Assembly (NCBI RefSeq): GCF_002872255.1
Contig: NZ_NIPR01000007.1
Location: 1 to 64,000 of the forward strand
DNA length: 64,000 bases
From: Companilactobacillus nuruki
GTDB taxonomy: Bacteria; Bacillota; Bacilli; Lactobacillales; Lactobacillaceae
Direction of reading: 5' to 3'
Within the stretch, counting starts at the first letter, position 1. Every line of letters starts with the position of its first letter. A program made the position numbers and the translations under genes. The notes under the pieces are model-generated. The model saw nothing but the letters and a program-made list of their open reading frames with translations. It was not told the DNA's origin and did not search any database. Shown piece by piece: positions 16,215 through 25,513 of the stretch.

Positions 16215-16299
16215 ATTCTAAAATTTAATTAATAAAAATGAGTTGTAAGGGCTTTAATATTGGTATAATAAATTTGTGATATATGGAGGGGAAGAATGC

Positions 16300-17247
16300 A
16301 TGACTACTTTAGTTGACGTAGCGAAGAAAGCCAATGTTTCAAAAATGACAGTTTCACGTGTAATCAATCATCCAGATAAGGTTACTGATGAACTAAAACA
16401 ATTAGTCTATGAAGCCATGCGCGAATTGGATTATCATCCGAATGTAATAGCTAAAGCATTAGCTAATAATAGTACTAGAATCATTAAATTATGTATTTTA
16501 GAAGATATTGATACGACTGAACCATATTATATGAATTTAATGATTGGTATTGCTAAAACGCTTGATTTGCATCAATATTCTTTGCAATTAGTAACGAGAA
16601 ATAATTTTGATATTGGTAATTGTGATGGTTATATAATTACTGGTATGCGTGAATCTGATGTTGAGTGGATAAAAAAATTGAAAAAACCGGTCGTTATGTT
16701 TGGTGAAAATCGATATGGTTTTGATTATGTTGATACTAATAATAAGTCAGGAACATATATCTTATCTCAATTGGCCTTGAAAAAAGGATATGAACGATTG
16801 ATTTATGTGGGAATCGATAGTAAGGAATCCTTTGAGTATTCTAGAGAGTCAGGTTATTTACAACAAGTTCAGGAAAAGAGGATGATGCCCGAATTGCATC
16901 GATTTGGTAATCACAGTCATTTGGCTGAAGAATTTGTTGAAAAAAATTGGGATAATATCACTAAAAACACGGCATTTATATGTGCCTCAGATCGATTAGC
17001 TATTGGTATAGAACGTGGAATTTCACGATGCGGAGGAAAGATTCCCGAAGACTATGGAGTTACTGGTTTTGATGGAGTATTTCTAAATCAGGTCGCTTCT
17101 CCTAAGATAACGACAATTAAACAATCGATTATTGAAATGGGAAGTGCCTGTGGGGAGAATTTATTAGATAAGATTGTTACAGAGGACAAACAAGGGGCAT
17201 TAATTTTTGAACCAAAAGTTAACTTGGGTGGAACGTTGCGCGTTTAA
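16300..17247 (+). CDS. malR: LacI-family maltose regulator MalR
   Basis: This 315-residue LacI/GalR-family regulator has the DNA-binding helix-turn-helix at residues 2-50 (TLVDVAKKANVSKMTVSRVINHP) and the hinge helix motif with LANN. The periplasmic-binding-protein-like ligand domain follows (CASDRLAIGIERG, YGVTGFDG, TTIKQ). It heads the maltose locus and three matching operators lie within it, so it is called MalR. The ATG at 16300 has GGAGGGG 8 nt upstream. A GTG at 16276 would place that site inside the gene. The protein could act as an activator, because its presumed operators sit upstream of the -35 boxes, as for MalR of Lactococcus. Confidence 0.88.
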   Translation: MTTLVDVAKKANVSKMTVSRVINHPDKVTDELKQLVYEAMRELDYHPNVIAKALANNSTRIIKLCILEDIDTTEPYYMNLMIGIAKTLDLHQYSLQLVTRNNFDIGNCDGYIITGMRESDVEWIKKLKKPVVMFGENRYGFDYVDTNNKSGTYILSQLALKKGYERLIYVGIDSKESFEYSRESGYLQQVQEKRMMPELHRFGNHSHLAEEFVEKNWDNITKNTAFICASDRLAIGIERGISRCGGKIPEDYGVTGFDGVFLNQVASPKITTIKQSIIEMGSACGENLLDKIVTEDKQGALIFEPKVNLGGTLRV

Positions 17248-17250
17248 TTT

Positions 17251-17323
17251 GTTACCGATAACACATCAGATGGCCTTGCTTATGTAGGGCTTACTTTTTT
17301 ATACTGAGGTGTAAAGGCTTACA
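17251..17323 (+). promoter_or_regulatory. Maltose promoter 1: MalR operator, promoter, cre-like site
   Basis: The palindrome GTTACCGATAAC at 17251-17262 is followed after exactly 13 nt by TTGCTT (17276-17281), an 18-nt spacer and TATACT (17300-17305). TGTAAAGGCTTACA at 17310-17323 is a symmetrical cre-like sequence with one departure from the CcpA consensus (G for the central C). It would lie at the transcription start. Confidence 0.75.
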
Positions 17324-17340
17324 AAAGGGGGCAATATATT

Positions 17341-19002
17341 ATGAATTGGTATGATAAGGCAATTATTTACCAAATCTACCCTAAGAGTTTTCAGGACACT
17401 AATAATGATGGTATCGGTGACTTAAAGGGAGTAATAGAACATCTAGAGTACATAAGGGATATGGGTTTTAATACGATTTGGCTAAATCCAATTTTTGTAT
17501 CACCACAAGTTGACAATGGTTATGATGTATCTAATTATTTTGCAATTGATCCGATTCTTGGAGATAGTGGAGATTTCTCCGAAATGATTACTAAAGCTCA
17601 TAGTCTGGGATTGCATATAATCTTGGATCTTCCTATAAACCATACTTCTGATCAACATCCATGGTTCAAGGATGCTATCAATAATAATAACAGTATTTTT
17701 AAAGATTATTATATTTGGCATAATCAAGTCGATGGTCATGAACCAAATAATTGGGGATCATTTTTTGGTGGAAGTGTTTGGGAAAAAAGTCCTAATAATA
17801 ATAATGAATATTATTTCCATTTATTTGATAAAGGGATGCCTGATTTGAATTGGAAAAATCCCGAAGTTCAGAAATCGATGTCCGATATTGCTAAGTTTTG
17901 GTTGGAAAAGGGTGTTGATGGTTTTAGATTAGATGCATTTATTCATATTGCTAAGGCTAATTTGGAACAGGATTCTTTGTTAACTGATGCAAGATTTCCC
18001 ATAGATGATACCTTTTATGCTAAATTACCAGCAGTTAAGGATTATTTGGATAGTTTTGTTAAAGAGATAAAGGATTATAAACCTGATGCATTTTTATTTG
18101 GAGAAGCATCGTCGGCAACGGCTCGTGATGCAGCAGAGTATACACGTCCTGGAGATAATGGATGTGACGTGGTTGTTAACTCTGACAATTATGGTGAGAT
18201 TTATGATGACAGTAATAAAGATATACCAAAATTCTTTCAATCCAGAAAATTATCACTAGCTTCATTGAAAAATACTTATGTGACTTGGGAAAGTGTGTTA
18301 GCTAATATTAGTTTACCAACTTTGACTTGGGGAAATCATGATATAAGTCGAGTACTTGACCGTTTGAATTTACCTGAAGATAACAATAAGATAACCAAGC
18401 TATTAGCAATGATGTTATTCTTACAACGTGGAATTCCTGTAATTTACTATGGTGAAGAGATCGGTATGCATGGTTTGAAATATCAAAATATTAGTGATTT
18501 TGATGATCAAAGAGCAATTGATTTGATAAATAGTTTACGCAATAAGTCATATAATGATAAGAATATTTTGCAGTTATTAAATGATCAAGATGAGATGACA
18601 GCACGTGGACCAATGCAATGGGATGAGTCTAAATATCACGGATTTTCTGAAAAAGAACCATGGAATTGGGCCAAGACCGATAATAATAGTGTCGCTACTG
18701 AAATAGCTAACGATAAAAGTGTCTTGAAATTTTATCAGTTATTACTCAAGGTAAAAAAATATGAATGTTTCAGCAAAGGAGACTATCAACTATTAATCAC
18801 TAAACCTAATATTTATGCCTATGTTAGAAAAATAGCTACAAAGGAAGGGATTGTCGTAGCCAATTTCTCTAACAAGGAACAAACCTTTGAATTAAAGAAG
18901 GATGGTTTTAAAGTTATTCTTTCTAATGAAGAAAATGAAATAGTTGATAATGTATTAAAACTTGGTCCATGGGGAGCTTGTGCATTAGAGTCAAAAATAT
19001 AA
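17341..19002 (+). CDS. Alpha-glucosidase, GH13 (oligo-1,6-glucosidase type)
   Basis: This is a 553-residue intracellular GH13 enzyme. The (beta/alpha)8 barrel has its four conserved regions: LDLPINHTS (region I, about 95-103), GFRLDAF with nucleophile D198, FLFGEAS with acid/base E255, and WGNHD with D334. The N-terminus WYDKAIIYQIYPKSFQDTNNDGIGD is diagnostic for the oligo-1,6-glucosidase/alpha-glucosidase group, which removes single glucose units from isomaltose or short maltodextrins. Region IV reads NHDISR rather than the commoner NHDQPR, so the exact specificity is uncertain. There is no signal peptide. An AGGGGG site precedes the ATG. It is followed after 12 nt by a second GH13 gene in the same operon. 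Confidence 0.9.
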   Translation: MNWYDKAIIYQIYPKSFQDTNNDGIGDLKGVIEHLEYIRDMGFNTIWLNPIFVSPQVDNGYDVSNYFAIDPILGDSGDFSEMITKAHSLGLHIILDLPINHTSDQHPWFKDAINNNNSIFKDYYIWHNQVDGHEPNNWGSFFGGSVWEKSPNNNNEYYFHLFDKGMPDLNWKNPEVQKSMSDIAKFWLEKGVDGFRLDAFIHIAKANLEQDSLLTDARFPIDDTFYAKLPAVKDYLDSFVKEIKDYKPDAFLFGEASSATARDAAEYTRPGDNGCDVVVNSDNYGEIYDDSNKDIPKFFQSRKLSLASLKNTYVTWESVLANISLPTLTWGNHDISRVLDRLNLPEDNNKITKLLAMMLFLQRGIPVIYYGEEIGMHGLKYQNISDFDDQRAIDLINSLRNKSYNDKNILQLLNDQDEMTARGPMQWDESKYHGFSEKEPWNWAKTDNNSVATEIANDKSVLKFYQLLLKVKKYECFSKGDYQLLITKPNIYAYVRKIATKEGIVVANFSNKEQTFELKKDGFKVILSNEENEIVDNVLKLGPWGACALESKI

Positions 19003-19014
19003 AGGGGTGTAGAG

Positions 19015-20310
19015 ATGGCCGTTCAAACAGATATAAAATTGAGAAAGTCCCAAATTTATTGTATTTTTGTTAGAAACCATACTAAAAAAGGAACTTTAAA
19101 AGCAATTGAGTCTGACTTACCAAGAATTAAAGAGTTAGGTACAGATTTTATCTGGTTATTACCAATTAATCCTATCGGTCGTAAGGATAGGAAAGGAAAA
19201 CTTGGCTCACCTTACTCAATAAAGGATTATCGAGCAATTGATCCTAAGTTAGGTACTTGGCAAGACTTTTTACATTTAGTAGATGAAATTCATAATCATG
19301 GAATGAAAGTCATGCTTGATATTGTCTATAATCATACTTCGAGAGATTCAGTATTATTACAAGTTCATCCTGAGTGGTTTTTGCATGATAAGAATGGAAA
19401 GTTATTTAATAAGAATGAAGAGTGGACTGATGTTGCGGAATTAGATTATTCCCACAAGGCCTTATGGAACTATCAAATTGAAACTCTAAAAAGATATGCC
19501 AAAATTGTTGATGGTTTTAGATGTGATGTCGCCTCTCAAGTTCCAATAGAATTTTGGAAGCAGGCTAGAAAAGAAGTCAGCAAGGTTAATCCTAAGACGG
19601 TTTGGCTGGCCGAATCAACAAGTAAAGATTATATTAGTTCATTAGGTGCTAAGGGTTATCATGTGGCCTCTGATGGGGAGCTGTATACTGCTTTTGATAT
19701 GACTTATGATTATGATATTGATGATATATGGCGTAAATACGTTAAAGGAGACATACCACTTCGTAAGTATGTTGATGCGTTAAATACTCAGGGGGTTATT
19801 TATCCAACTAATTATATTAAAATGCGAGCTTTAGAAAATCATGATCAAGTTAGAGCACATAGTTTATTTATCAATGAAAATGATATGTACAACTGGACAG
19901 CTTTTTCGGAATTTCAAAAAGGATCAACATTGGTTTACGCGGGACAAGAGTATGGTTTTAAACACACGCCGAGTCTGTTTGATATGGATAAACTCGATTG
20001 GAAAAATAATCGGATGAATTTATCAGCTTTGATATCTAGAATGCATGAATTACAACAAAGCGATATCCAAGTTTCTGGGACTTATAAAGTCACAGCAATT
20101 GAGAACGATATTGTAGAGGTTACTTATCGTTTGGGGAATTTAGTTAGAATCGGTATCTTTTCTCTAAAGGGAATGTCAGGGGAGATCCCAGTCGCTCTTG
20201 CTAGTGATAGTTATACCAATATGATCAATAACTCATTAATAAAAGTACAGGATGGAATAGTGACGCTTGACTATGATCCAATAATTATTCAAGGAAAGAC
20301 TAATGAATAA
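19015..20310 (+). CDS. Intracellular alpha-amylase-family enzyme (GH13)
   Basis: This short GH13 protein of 431 residues lacks a signal peptide and therefore acts on imported oligosaccharides. The barrel motifs are all visible: LDIVYNHTS (about 101-109), DGFRCDVAS with nucleophile D171, WLAEST with acid E200, and LENHDQVR with D277. A short beta-domain ends the protein. Such compact amylases occur in many Lactobacillaceae maltose loci, and their preferred substrate is poorly known. AGGGGTG lies 8 nt before the ATG. It follows the alpha-glucosidase with 12 nt spacing and closes that operon at a strong terminator. Confidence 0.87.
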   Translation: MAVQTDIKLRKSQIYCIFVRNHTKKGTLKAIESDLPRIKELGTDFIWLLPINPIGRKDRKGKLGSPYSIKDYRAIDPKLGTWQDFLHLVDEIHNHGMKVMLDIVYNHTSRDSVLLQVHPEWFLHDKNGKLFNKNEEWTDVAELDYSHKALWNYQIETLKRYAKIVDGFRCDVASQVPIEFWKQARKEVSKVNPKTVWLAESTSKDYISSLGAKGYHVASDGELYTAFDMTYDYDIDDIWRKYVKGDIPLRKYVDALNTQGVIYPTNYIKMRALENHDQVRAHSLFINENDMYNWTAFSEFQKGSTLVYAGQEYGFKHTPSLFDMDKLDWKNNRMNLSALISRMHELQQSDIQVSGTYKVTAIENDIVEVTYRLGNLVRIGIFSLKGMSGEIPVALASDSYTNMINNSLIKVQDGIVTLDYDPIIIQGKTNE

Positions 20311-20320
20311 AATTGATAAG

Positions 20321-20360
20321 AAAAAATGATTAATTCGATTGTGAATTAATCATTTTTTTT
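20321..20360 (+). terminator. Terminator closing the glucosidase/amylase operon
   Basis: AAAAAATGATTAATTC (20321-20336) pairs perfectly with GAATTAATCATTTTTT (20343-20358). Confidence 0.92.
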
Positions 20361-20376
20361 GATTAAATTTAAAAGC

Positions 20377-20431
20377 TGTTATCGGTAACATTAAGAAAGC
20401 GGTTGCAAACAGCCGTATTTCGAACAATAAT
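20377..20431 (+). promoter_or_regulatory. Maltose promoter 2 (malE): MalR operator, cre, promoter
   Basis: TGTTATCGGTAACA at 20377-20390 contains the 12-bp operator at 20378-20389. Thirteen nt later comes TTGCAA (20403-20408), a 17-nt spacer and AATAAT (20426-20431). A cre site (20394-20407, GAAAGCGGTTGCA, one mismatch) overlaps the -35, so CcpA would block transcription on preferred sugars. Confidence 0.8.
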
Positions 20432-20475
20432 GGAAATTGTAATAAAGAAATAATATTTTTTAGGGGGTCACGGTA

Positions 20476-21786
20476 ATGAAGAGAAACTTCTGGAAACGCT
20501 TAGGCAAGCGTGTCGGAGTTATTGCTTTGGCAGCTGGCGCAGCATTTATGTTGGCAGCCTGCAGTAATAGTTCATCCTCAGGTAAGGATGTTAAGATTAC
20601 AATTCTTCAAGGAAAGGTTGAAAATAATAAGCAATTTAAACAAATTGCTAAAGAGTACGAGAAGACTCATCCAAATGTAACAATCGAAGTTACATCAATC
20701 GGTGGTGGTACTCAATATGATCCAGTTCTAAAGACTAGAATTTCTTCTGGTAATGCACCAACAATCTTTAGTTTGGCTGGTCCAGCAGATGTTAAACAAT
20801 TTAAAGCACATGAAGCTGACCTATCAGATACTAAAGCCGCTAAGGCAGCAAAACCTGGAACATTGGATGCCGTTAAGAATGATCAAGGTAAAGCAGTTGG
20901 TTTACCATTTAATGTTGAAGGTTATGGATTAGTTTACAATAAGAAAGTCTTTGAAAAAGCCGGTATTGATCCGAACAGCTTGACGTCAATGGATAAACTT
21001 GAGGCAGCTATCAAGCAATTGGACTCACAAAAGAGTGAATTAGGTATCAAGGGTGTCTTTGCTACACCTGGTAAGGAAGCTTGGGTATTCTCAGATCACT
21101 TGGCAAACCTTTACTTAGCTCAAGATTATAATGGAAATGCACAAACACTTTATAAATCAAAGAAAATGGCATTTTCAAAAGCTAATGATATGAAAACAAT
21201 GATTGATCTTGAAAAAGATTATTCAATCAAGCCAATTATGCAATTAGATTATTCCGCACAAGTTAACCAATACTTCTCACAAGGTAAAGTTGCTATGATT
21301 CAACAAGGTGATTGGATTTATCCTACAGTTGAAGGTATCGACAAGAACTTTGCTAAGAACGACATTGGTATGATTCCTATTCCTGTACCTGGTGAAGAAG
21401 GAAAGATGCCAGTTGGTACATCATTATATTGGGCAGTTAATAGCAAGAAATCAACAGCAGAACAAAAAGCAGCTAAGGACTTCTTAGATTGGATGTACAC
21501 ATCTAAAGCTGGTAAGAAAGACGTTGTTGAGAAATTACACTATGTTCCTGCATACAAAGGTTATGACAATTACAAGATGAGTGATCCATTGACATCAGCA
21601 GTATTTGAATACTCAAAGGCAAACAAGACTACTGGTTGGGTATTCCCTGGTTACACTGGTACTTCATGGGATCCAGATGTTGCACAACCAAATCTACAAA
21701 AGTACTTATCAGGCAAGCAAAGCTGGGATAAGACAGTTCAAAATATGAAAGATGGTTGGGCTAAACAACAAAAATCATCTAATTAA
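20476..21786 (+). CDS. malE: Maltose/maltodextrin ABC transporter substrate-binding lipoprotein
   Basis: This is a 436-residue extracytoplasmic solute-binding lipoprotein. The N-terminal signal has basic residues, a hydrophobic core and the lipobox LAAC with Cys29, so it is anchored to the outer face of the membrane. The mature protein follows the carbohydrate-binding (MalE-type) fold with motifs such as GKAVGLPFNVEGYGLVYNKK and WDPDVAQPN. It delivers maltose or maltodextrin to the MalF/MalG channel. AGGGGGT lies 8 nt before the ATG. Codon choice looks more biased than in flanking regulatory genes, fitting strong expression. The locus context sets the substrate; the sequence alone would allow other oligosaccharides. 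Confidence 0.92.
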   Translation: MKRNFWKRLGKRVGVIALAAGAAFMLAACSNSSSSGKDVKITILQGKVENNKQFKQIAKEYEKTHPNVTIEVTSIGGGTQYDPVLKTRISSGNAPTIFSLAGPADVKQFKAHEADLSDTKAAKAAKPGTLDAVKNDQGKAVGLPFNVEGYGLVYNKKVFEKAGIDPNSLTSMDKLEAAIKQLDSQKSELGIKGVFATPGKEAWVFSDHLANLYLAQDYNGNAQTLYKSKKMAFSKANDMKTMIDLEKDYSIKPIMQLDYSAQVNQYFSQGKVAMIQQGDWIYPTVEGIDKNFAKNDIGMIPIPVPGEEGKMPVGTSLYWAVNSKKSTAEQKAAKDFLDWMYTSKAGKKDVVEKLHYVPAYKGYDNYKMSDPLTSAVFEYSKANKTTGWVFPGYTGTSWDPDVAQPNLQKYLSGKQSWDKTVQNMKDGWAKQQKSSN

Positions 21787-21814
21787 TTAGTATTAACAAA
21801 AGAGGGCAATGAAT

Positions 21815-22675
21815 ATGAAGAACAAGAGTCTTTCATTTTGGTTATTTTTAACACCAACCCTCGTTGCGTTAGCTTTGGTAGTATTTATTCCGGTTCTAGA
21901 AGGCTTATTCTATTCATTCACCGACTGGGATGGATTGAGATTTACCAAGGTAGTAGGATTTCAAAATTACATAACATTATTCCAAGATAAGGCGTTTATT
22001 AACGCCTTTTGGTTTACAGTGGGTTTTGTAATTGTTACCGTTATTTTGCTAAACGTAATAGGCTTGGGATTAGCATTATTAGTTACACAAAAGTTCAAGG
22101 GAAGTAATTTCTTACGTACCGTATTCTTTATGCCAAATATGATTGGTGGACTAATTTTAGGTTTCATTTGGCAATTCATTTTTACACAAGGCTTTCAAGC
22201 TTTGGGCGATGCATTGCATGTAAGTTGGCTTCAAAATTGGTTGACAAATGAAACAACTGGTTTTTGGGGATTAGTTATTGTTACAGTATGGCAAATGAGT
22301 GGCTATATCATGATCATTTACATTGCATACTTGCAAAATATTCCTAATGAAATCATTGAAGCTGCTAAGATTGATGGAGCTTCCGCATGGCAACGTTTCA
22401 CTAAGATTACATTTCCAATGATTGCACCAGCATTTACAGTTTGCATGTTTTTAACGTTATCAAACGGATTCAAGATTTATGATCAAAACTTGTCATTAAC
22501 AAATGGTGGACCTTATAACTCAACACAAATGTTAGCGATGGATATTGTTAATACAGCTTATAACTCTGGTAATTTTGCATTGTCAGAGGCCAAGGCTATT
22601 ATCTTCTTTATCATCGTTGCTGCGATTTCGTTAGTACAAGTTGCATACAATAAGAAGAGAGAGGAGGATCTCTAA
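21815..22675 (+). CDS. malF: Maltodextrin ABC transporter permease MalF-type
   Basis: This is a 287-residue inner-membrane permease with six transmembrane segments and the cytoplasmic EAA loop EAAKIDGASAWQRFTKITFP, which docks on the ATPase. It lacks the long extra periplasmic loop of Gram-negative MalF, as usual in Firmicutes. AGAGGG lies 8 nt before the ATG at 21815. The ATG two codons earlier would be only 2 nt from it. The stop overlaps the start of malG (TAATG), showing translational coupling. Confidence 0.92.
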   Translation: MKNKSLSFWLFLTPTLVALALVVFIPVLEGLFYSFTDWDGLRFTKVVGFQNYITLFQDKAFINAFWFTVGFVIVTVILLNVIGLGLALLVTQKFKGSNFLRTVFFMPNMIGGLILGFIWQFIFTQGFQALGDALHVSWLQNWLTNETTGFWGLVIVTVWQMSGYIMIIYIAYLQNIPNEIIEAAKIDGASAWQRFTKITFPMIAPAFTVCMFLTLSNGFKIYDQNLSLTNGGPYNSTQMLAMDIVNTAYNSGNFALSEAKAIIFFIIVAAISLVQVAYNKKREEDL

Positions 22676-23487
22676 TGGATAAAAAAGGTAAAGTAACATT
22701 AGGTATCTTTGGAGCATTGCTAGGTATCTTATGGTTGTTTCCATTTTACTTAATTGTTTCTAATTCGTTTAAAACACCAAAAGGGATTTTTGCCTCTGTT
22801 CTGTCGTTACCACATCCAAGCACAAGTGATAATTATGTGAATTCTTTCAAGGCTTTGAACTTTATTGGTTCATTGACTAATTCATTGATTATCACAGTCT
22901 TCTCGGTGTTGTTGATTATCCTCGCTTCATCAATGGCTGCTTATGCATTACAAAGAAATCACAGTAAGTTAAGTGGTGGAATCCTGATGCTGTTCATTTC
23001 AGCTATGTTGATTCCTTTCCAATCAGTTATGATTCCTTTGACAGCTAATTTCGGTGCCGTTCATTTTCTAAACATGTGGGGCCTTGTAATTATGTATATA
23101 GGATTTGATTGCAGTTTATCAGTCTTCTTATATCAAGGTACTTTATCGGGTATTCCAATTGCAATGGATGAATCAGCTGAAATTGAGGGAGCTAGCCGTT
23201 GGCAGATTTTTACCAAGGTCATCTTCCCAATGCTTAGTCCTATTACAGTTACTGTTGCTATTTTGAACATCATTGCTATCTGGAATGATTATCTATTACC
23301 ATCACTTGTCTTGCCACAAGCACAATATACGATTCCTCTACAAATGTTCAATTTCTTCGGTGAATATACTAAGCAATGGCATTTAGCTTTAGCGGGTATT
23401 ACACTTTCAATCATTCCTGTAATTATTTTCTATCTATTTGCTCAGAAATGGATTATCAAAGGTGTTACTGACGGTGCTGTTAAGTAA
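22675..23487 (+). CDS. malG: Maltodextrin ABC transporter permease MalG-type
   Basis: This 270-residue permease has six transmembrane segments and the EAA motif ESAEIEGASRWQIFTKVIFP. The C-terminal IIKGVTDGAVK is the classic MalG ending that contacts the ATPase. It pairs with MalF to form the channel, and its start overlaps the malF stop. GAGGA lies just upstream of the overlapping start. Confidence 0.93.
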   Translation: MDKKGKVTLGIFGALLGILWLFPFYLIVSNSFKTPKGIFASVLSLPHPSTSDNYVNSFKALNFIGSLTNSLIITVFSVLLIILASSMAAYALQRNHSKLSGGILMLFISAMLIPFQSVMIPLTANFGAVHFLNMWGLVIMYIGFDCSLSVFLYQGTLSGIPIAMDESAEIEGASRWQIFTKVIFPMLSPITVTVAILNIIAIWNDYLLPSLVLPQAQYTIPLQMFNFFGEYTKQWHLALAGITLSIIPVIIFYLFAQKWIIKGVTDGAVK

Positions 23488-23509
23488 ATAAAAGAGAGGA
23501 ACGATTATT

Positions 23510-24166
23510 GTGATCAATTTAAAATCAAAAAAAGGACAGAGATTAATAGCGAGTGGAAATTGGTTGATGTCATTATTTACGATTAATTTCGCATTCTTCA
23601 TTATCAATTTTTCGGTGATTTTGACTGCAATAATCTTATTCAATCTGAATTTCTCAAGTATATATAGTGTGTTGTTAGTTATTCTTTGGTTAATGATTTC
23701 AGTTTTCACTATTCCTGGATTGGCAGCTAGTTATTCTGCAATTCAAGAATGGCAGATCAATGGTAGTGTGAGCTTTTTCAAATATTTCTTAAAAAAATGG
23801 TTTGATTTTCAGAAAAATTATCGTCTCAATTTTGGATTAGGTTTTGTTGCAAGTATCTTCATTTTATTAAATAAGATTACAGTTGGAAATCCTCAGTGGC
23901 ATATGGCAGTATTGATATTTACATTTGTATATTTCATGGTGCTGGTTGCTACGAGTTTTCAATTGGCAACTGATAATTTTAATAATATCCTGACACTCTT
24001 TGTACAAAAACCTTTACCAATTATTATCTCAGTAATAGTATTTTTAATCTTGATATTAATAAATTTCGTTTTGCAGTTGGCTTTTCTGAGTGTTTTATGT
24101 AGTGTGTCGCTTGCAACGTATATTTCATATAGATTACTTGGTGGCCAAGTAGCTAAAAAGGATTGA
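23510..24166 (+). CDS. YesL-like (DUF624) membrane protein of the maltose operon
   Basis: This 218-residue membrane protein has five or so transmembrane helices and the YesL/DUF624 look: an N-terminal NWLMSLFTINFAFF segment and IPGLAASYSAIQEW after the second helix pair. Members are often found beside sugar ABC transporters and may help assembly or regulation, but their biochemical role is unknown. It begins with GTG at 23510, 9 nt after AGAGAGGA. It lies 22 nt after malG and before msmK, so it is probably co-transcribed. Confidence 0.82.
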   Translation: MINLKSKKGQRLIASGNWLMSLFTINFAFFIINFSVILTAIILFNLNFSSIYSVLLVILWLMISVFTIPGLAASYSAIQEWQINGSVSFFKYFLKKWFDFQKNYRLNFGLGFVASIFILLNKITVGNPQWHMAVLIFTFVYFMVLVATSFQLATDNFNNILTLFVQKPLPIIISVIVFLILILINFVLQLAFLSVLCSVSLATYISYRLLGGQVAKKD

Positions 24167-24254
24167 CTTTGGGTGTGGTGGACACATCTAGATTGATTAG
24201 TAAGATTAAACTTATTAGTTAACTGGAAGTCAAAAAATAAAAGGAGCGTTAAAA

Positions 24255-25358
24255 ATGGTAAAAATAAATTTGGAACACATTTACAAACGCTATCAAGGTA
24301 ATACTGACTATTCAGTTAGTGATTTCAACCTAGACATTAAAGATGGTGAATTTATTGTCTTCGTTGGACCTTCCGGGTGTGGTAAATCCACCACATTGCG
24401 TATGATAGCTGGCTTGGAGGACATCTCAAAAGGTGATTTTAAGATGGATGACAAAGTTATGAACGATGTTTCGCCTAAAGATCGTGATATCGCAATGGTT
24501 TTCCAAAACTATGCATTGTATCCACATATGTCAGTCTTTGATAATATGGCTTTTGGATTAAACATTCGTAAAAATGATAAGGAAGATACTAAAAAGCGCG
24601 TTGAAAATGCTGCTGAAATTTTGGGATTAACACCTTATCTTGAAAGAAAACCAGCTGCTTTATCCGGTGGTCAAAGACAGCGTGTTGCTTTGGGCCGTGC
24701 AATTGTTCGTGATGCCAATTTATTCCTGCTTGATGAGCCATTATCAAACTTGGATGCCAAGTTGAGAGTTCAAATGCGTACTGAAATTGCTCAATTGCAC
24801 CAACGTTTGGGACGTAACTTTATCTATGTTACTCATGATCAAGTTGAAGCCATGACTATGGCTGATCGAATTGTTATTATGAGTGATGGTAGAATTCAAC
24901 AAGTTGGTACACCTTCTGAATTGTACAGTAAACCTGCAAATAAGTTTGTTGCCGGATTTATTGGTTCACCTGCAACTAACTTCTTTGATGTTAAACTTGA
25001 AGATGGAAAAATTGTTAATGATCAAGGTTTAAATATTGCTGTTCCTGAAGGACAATATAAGATTCTTGAAAAGAAGGGCTATGTTGGTAAAGAACTTACA
25101 TTTGGTATTCGTCCAGAAGATGTACATGCTGAAGAGGTTGCTATTCAAGCATTTCCTGATGCTATAATTAATGCTAATATTCAAGTTTCTGAATTATTGG
25201 GTGCTGAGTCGATCCTCTACTCCCAAGTCGGAGGTACAGACTTTATTGCAAAAGTTGATTCTCGTGATCATCATCAACCTGGTGATAGTGTTGAGATGGC
25301 TTTTGAAATGACTAAAGCACATTACTTTGACAAAGATACGGAAGAAACAATTATTTAG
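24255..25358 (+). CDS. msmK: Multi-sugar ABC transporter ATPase MsmK/MalK
   Basis: This is a 367-residue ATPase that energises the MalFG channel. It has Walker A GPSGCGKST, the Q-loop FQNYALYPHM, signature LSGGQRQRVALGRA, Walker B FLLDEPLSNLD and the H-loop VTHDQVEAMT. The C-terminal regulatory OB-fold region (from about 240, with FIGSPATNFFDV and FGIRPEDVH) is typical of the MalK/MsmK/UgpC group, which often serves several sugar transporters. AAAGGAG lies 7 nt before the ATG. A terminator closes the operon. Confidence 0.95.
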   Translation: MVKINLEHIYKRYQGNTDYSVSDFNLDIKDGEFIVFVGPSGCGKSTTLRMIAGLEDISKGDFKMDDKVMNDVSPKDRDIAMVFQNYALYPHMSVFDNMAFGLNIRKNDKEDTKKRVENAAEILGLTPYLERKPAALSGGQRQRVALGRAIVRDANLFLLDEPLSNLDAKLRVQMRTEIAQLHQRLGRNFIYVTHDQVEAMTMADRIVIMSDGRIQQVGTPSELYSKPANKFVAGFIGSPATNFFDVKLEDGKIVNDQGLNIAVPEGQYKILEKKGYVGKELTFGIRPEDVHAEEVAIQAFPDAIINANIQVSELLGAESILYSQVGGTDFIAKVDSRDHHQPGDSVEMAFEMTKAHYFDKDTEETII

Positions 25359-25370
25359 TTTAATAAATTA

Positions 25371-25410
25371 AAAAAGGTAATTAGGGAATTTGCCTGATTA
25401 CCTTTTCTTT
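25371..25410 (+). terminator. Terminator of the malEFG-msmK operon
   Basis: AAAAGGTAATTAGG (25372-25385) pairs with CCTGATTACCTTTT (25393-25406), with one wobble. Confidence 0.88.
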
Positions 25411-25513
25411 TAAAAAAATTTGTTTTGAGAAGGCTCTGCAAAGGATAACTCACTACATAATGTATTGAAATTATTTTTTGTGGAGTTTTTCCCTTAATTA
25501 AGGACGGTATTTT

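Larger units (their letters stand above)
15941..16299. other. Right end of the element and malR upstream region
   Basis: No gene is present. The stretch holds AGTTGTCAAC (about 16004-16013), paired TGTTGTC repeats (16075-16095), the right att repeat (16150-16175), a terminator (16180-16214) and the malR promoter area, with TATAAT at 16264-16269 and a weak TTGTAA at 16243-16248. Confidence 0.6.
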
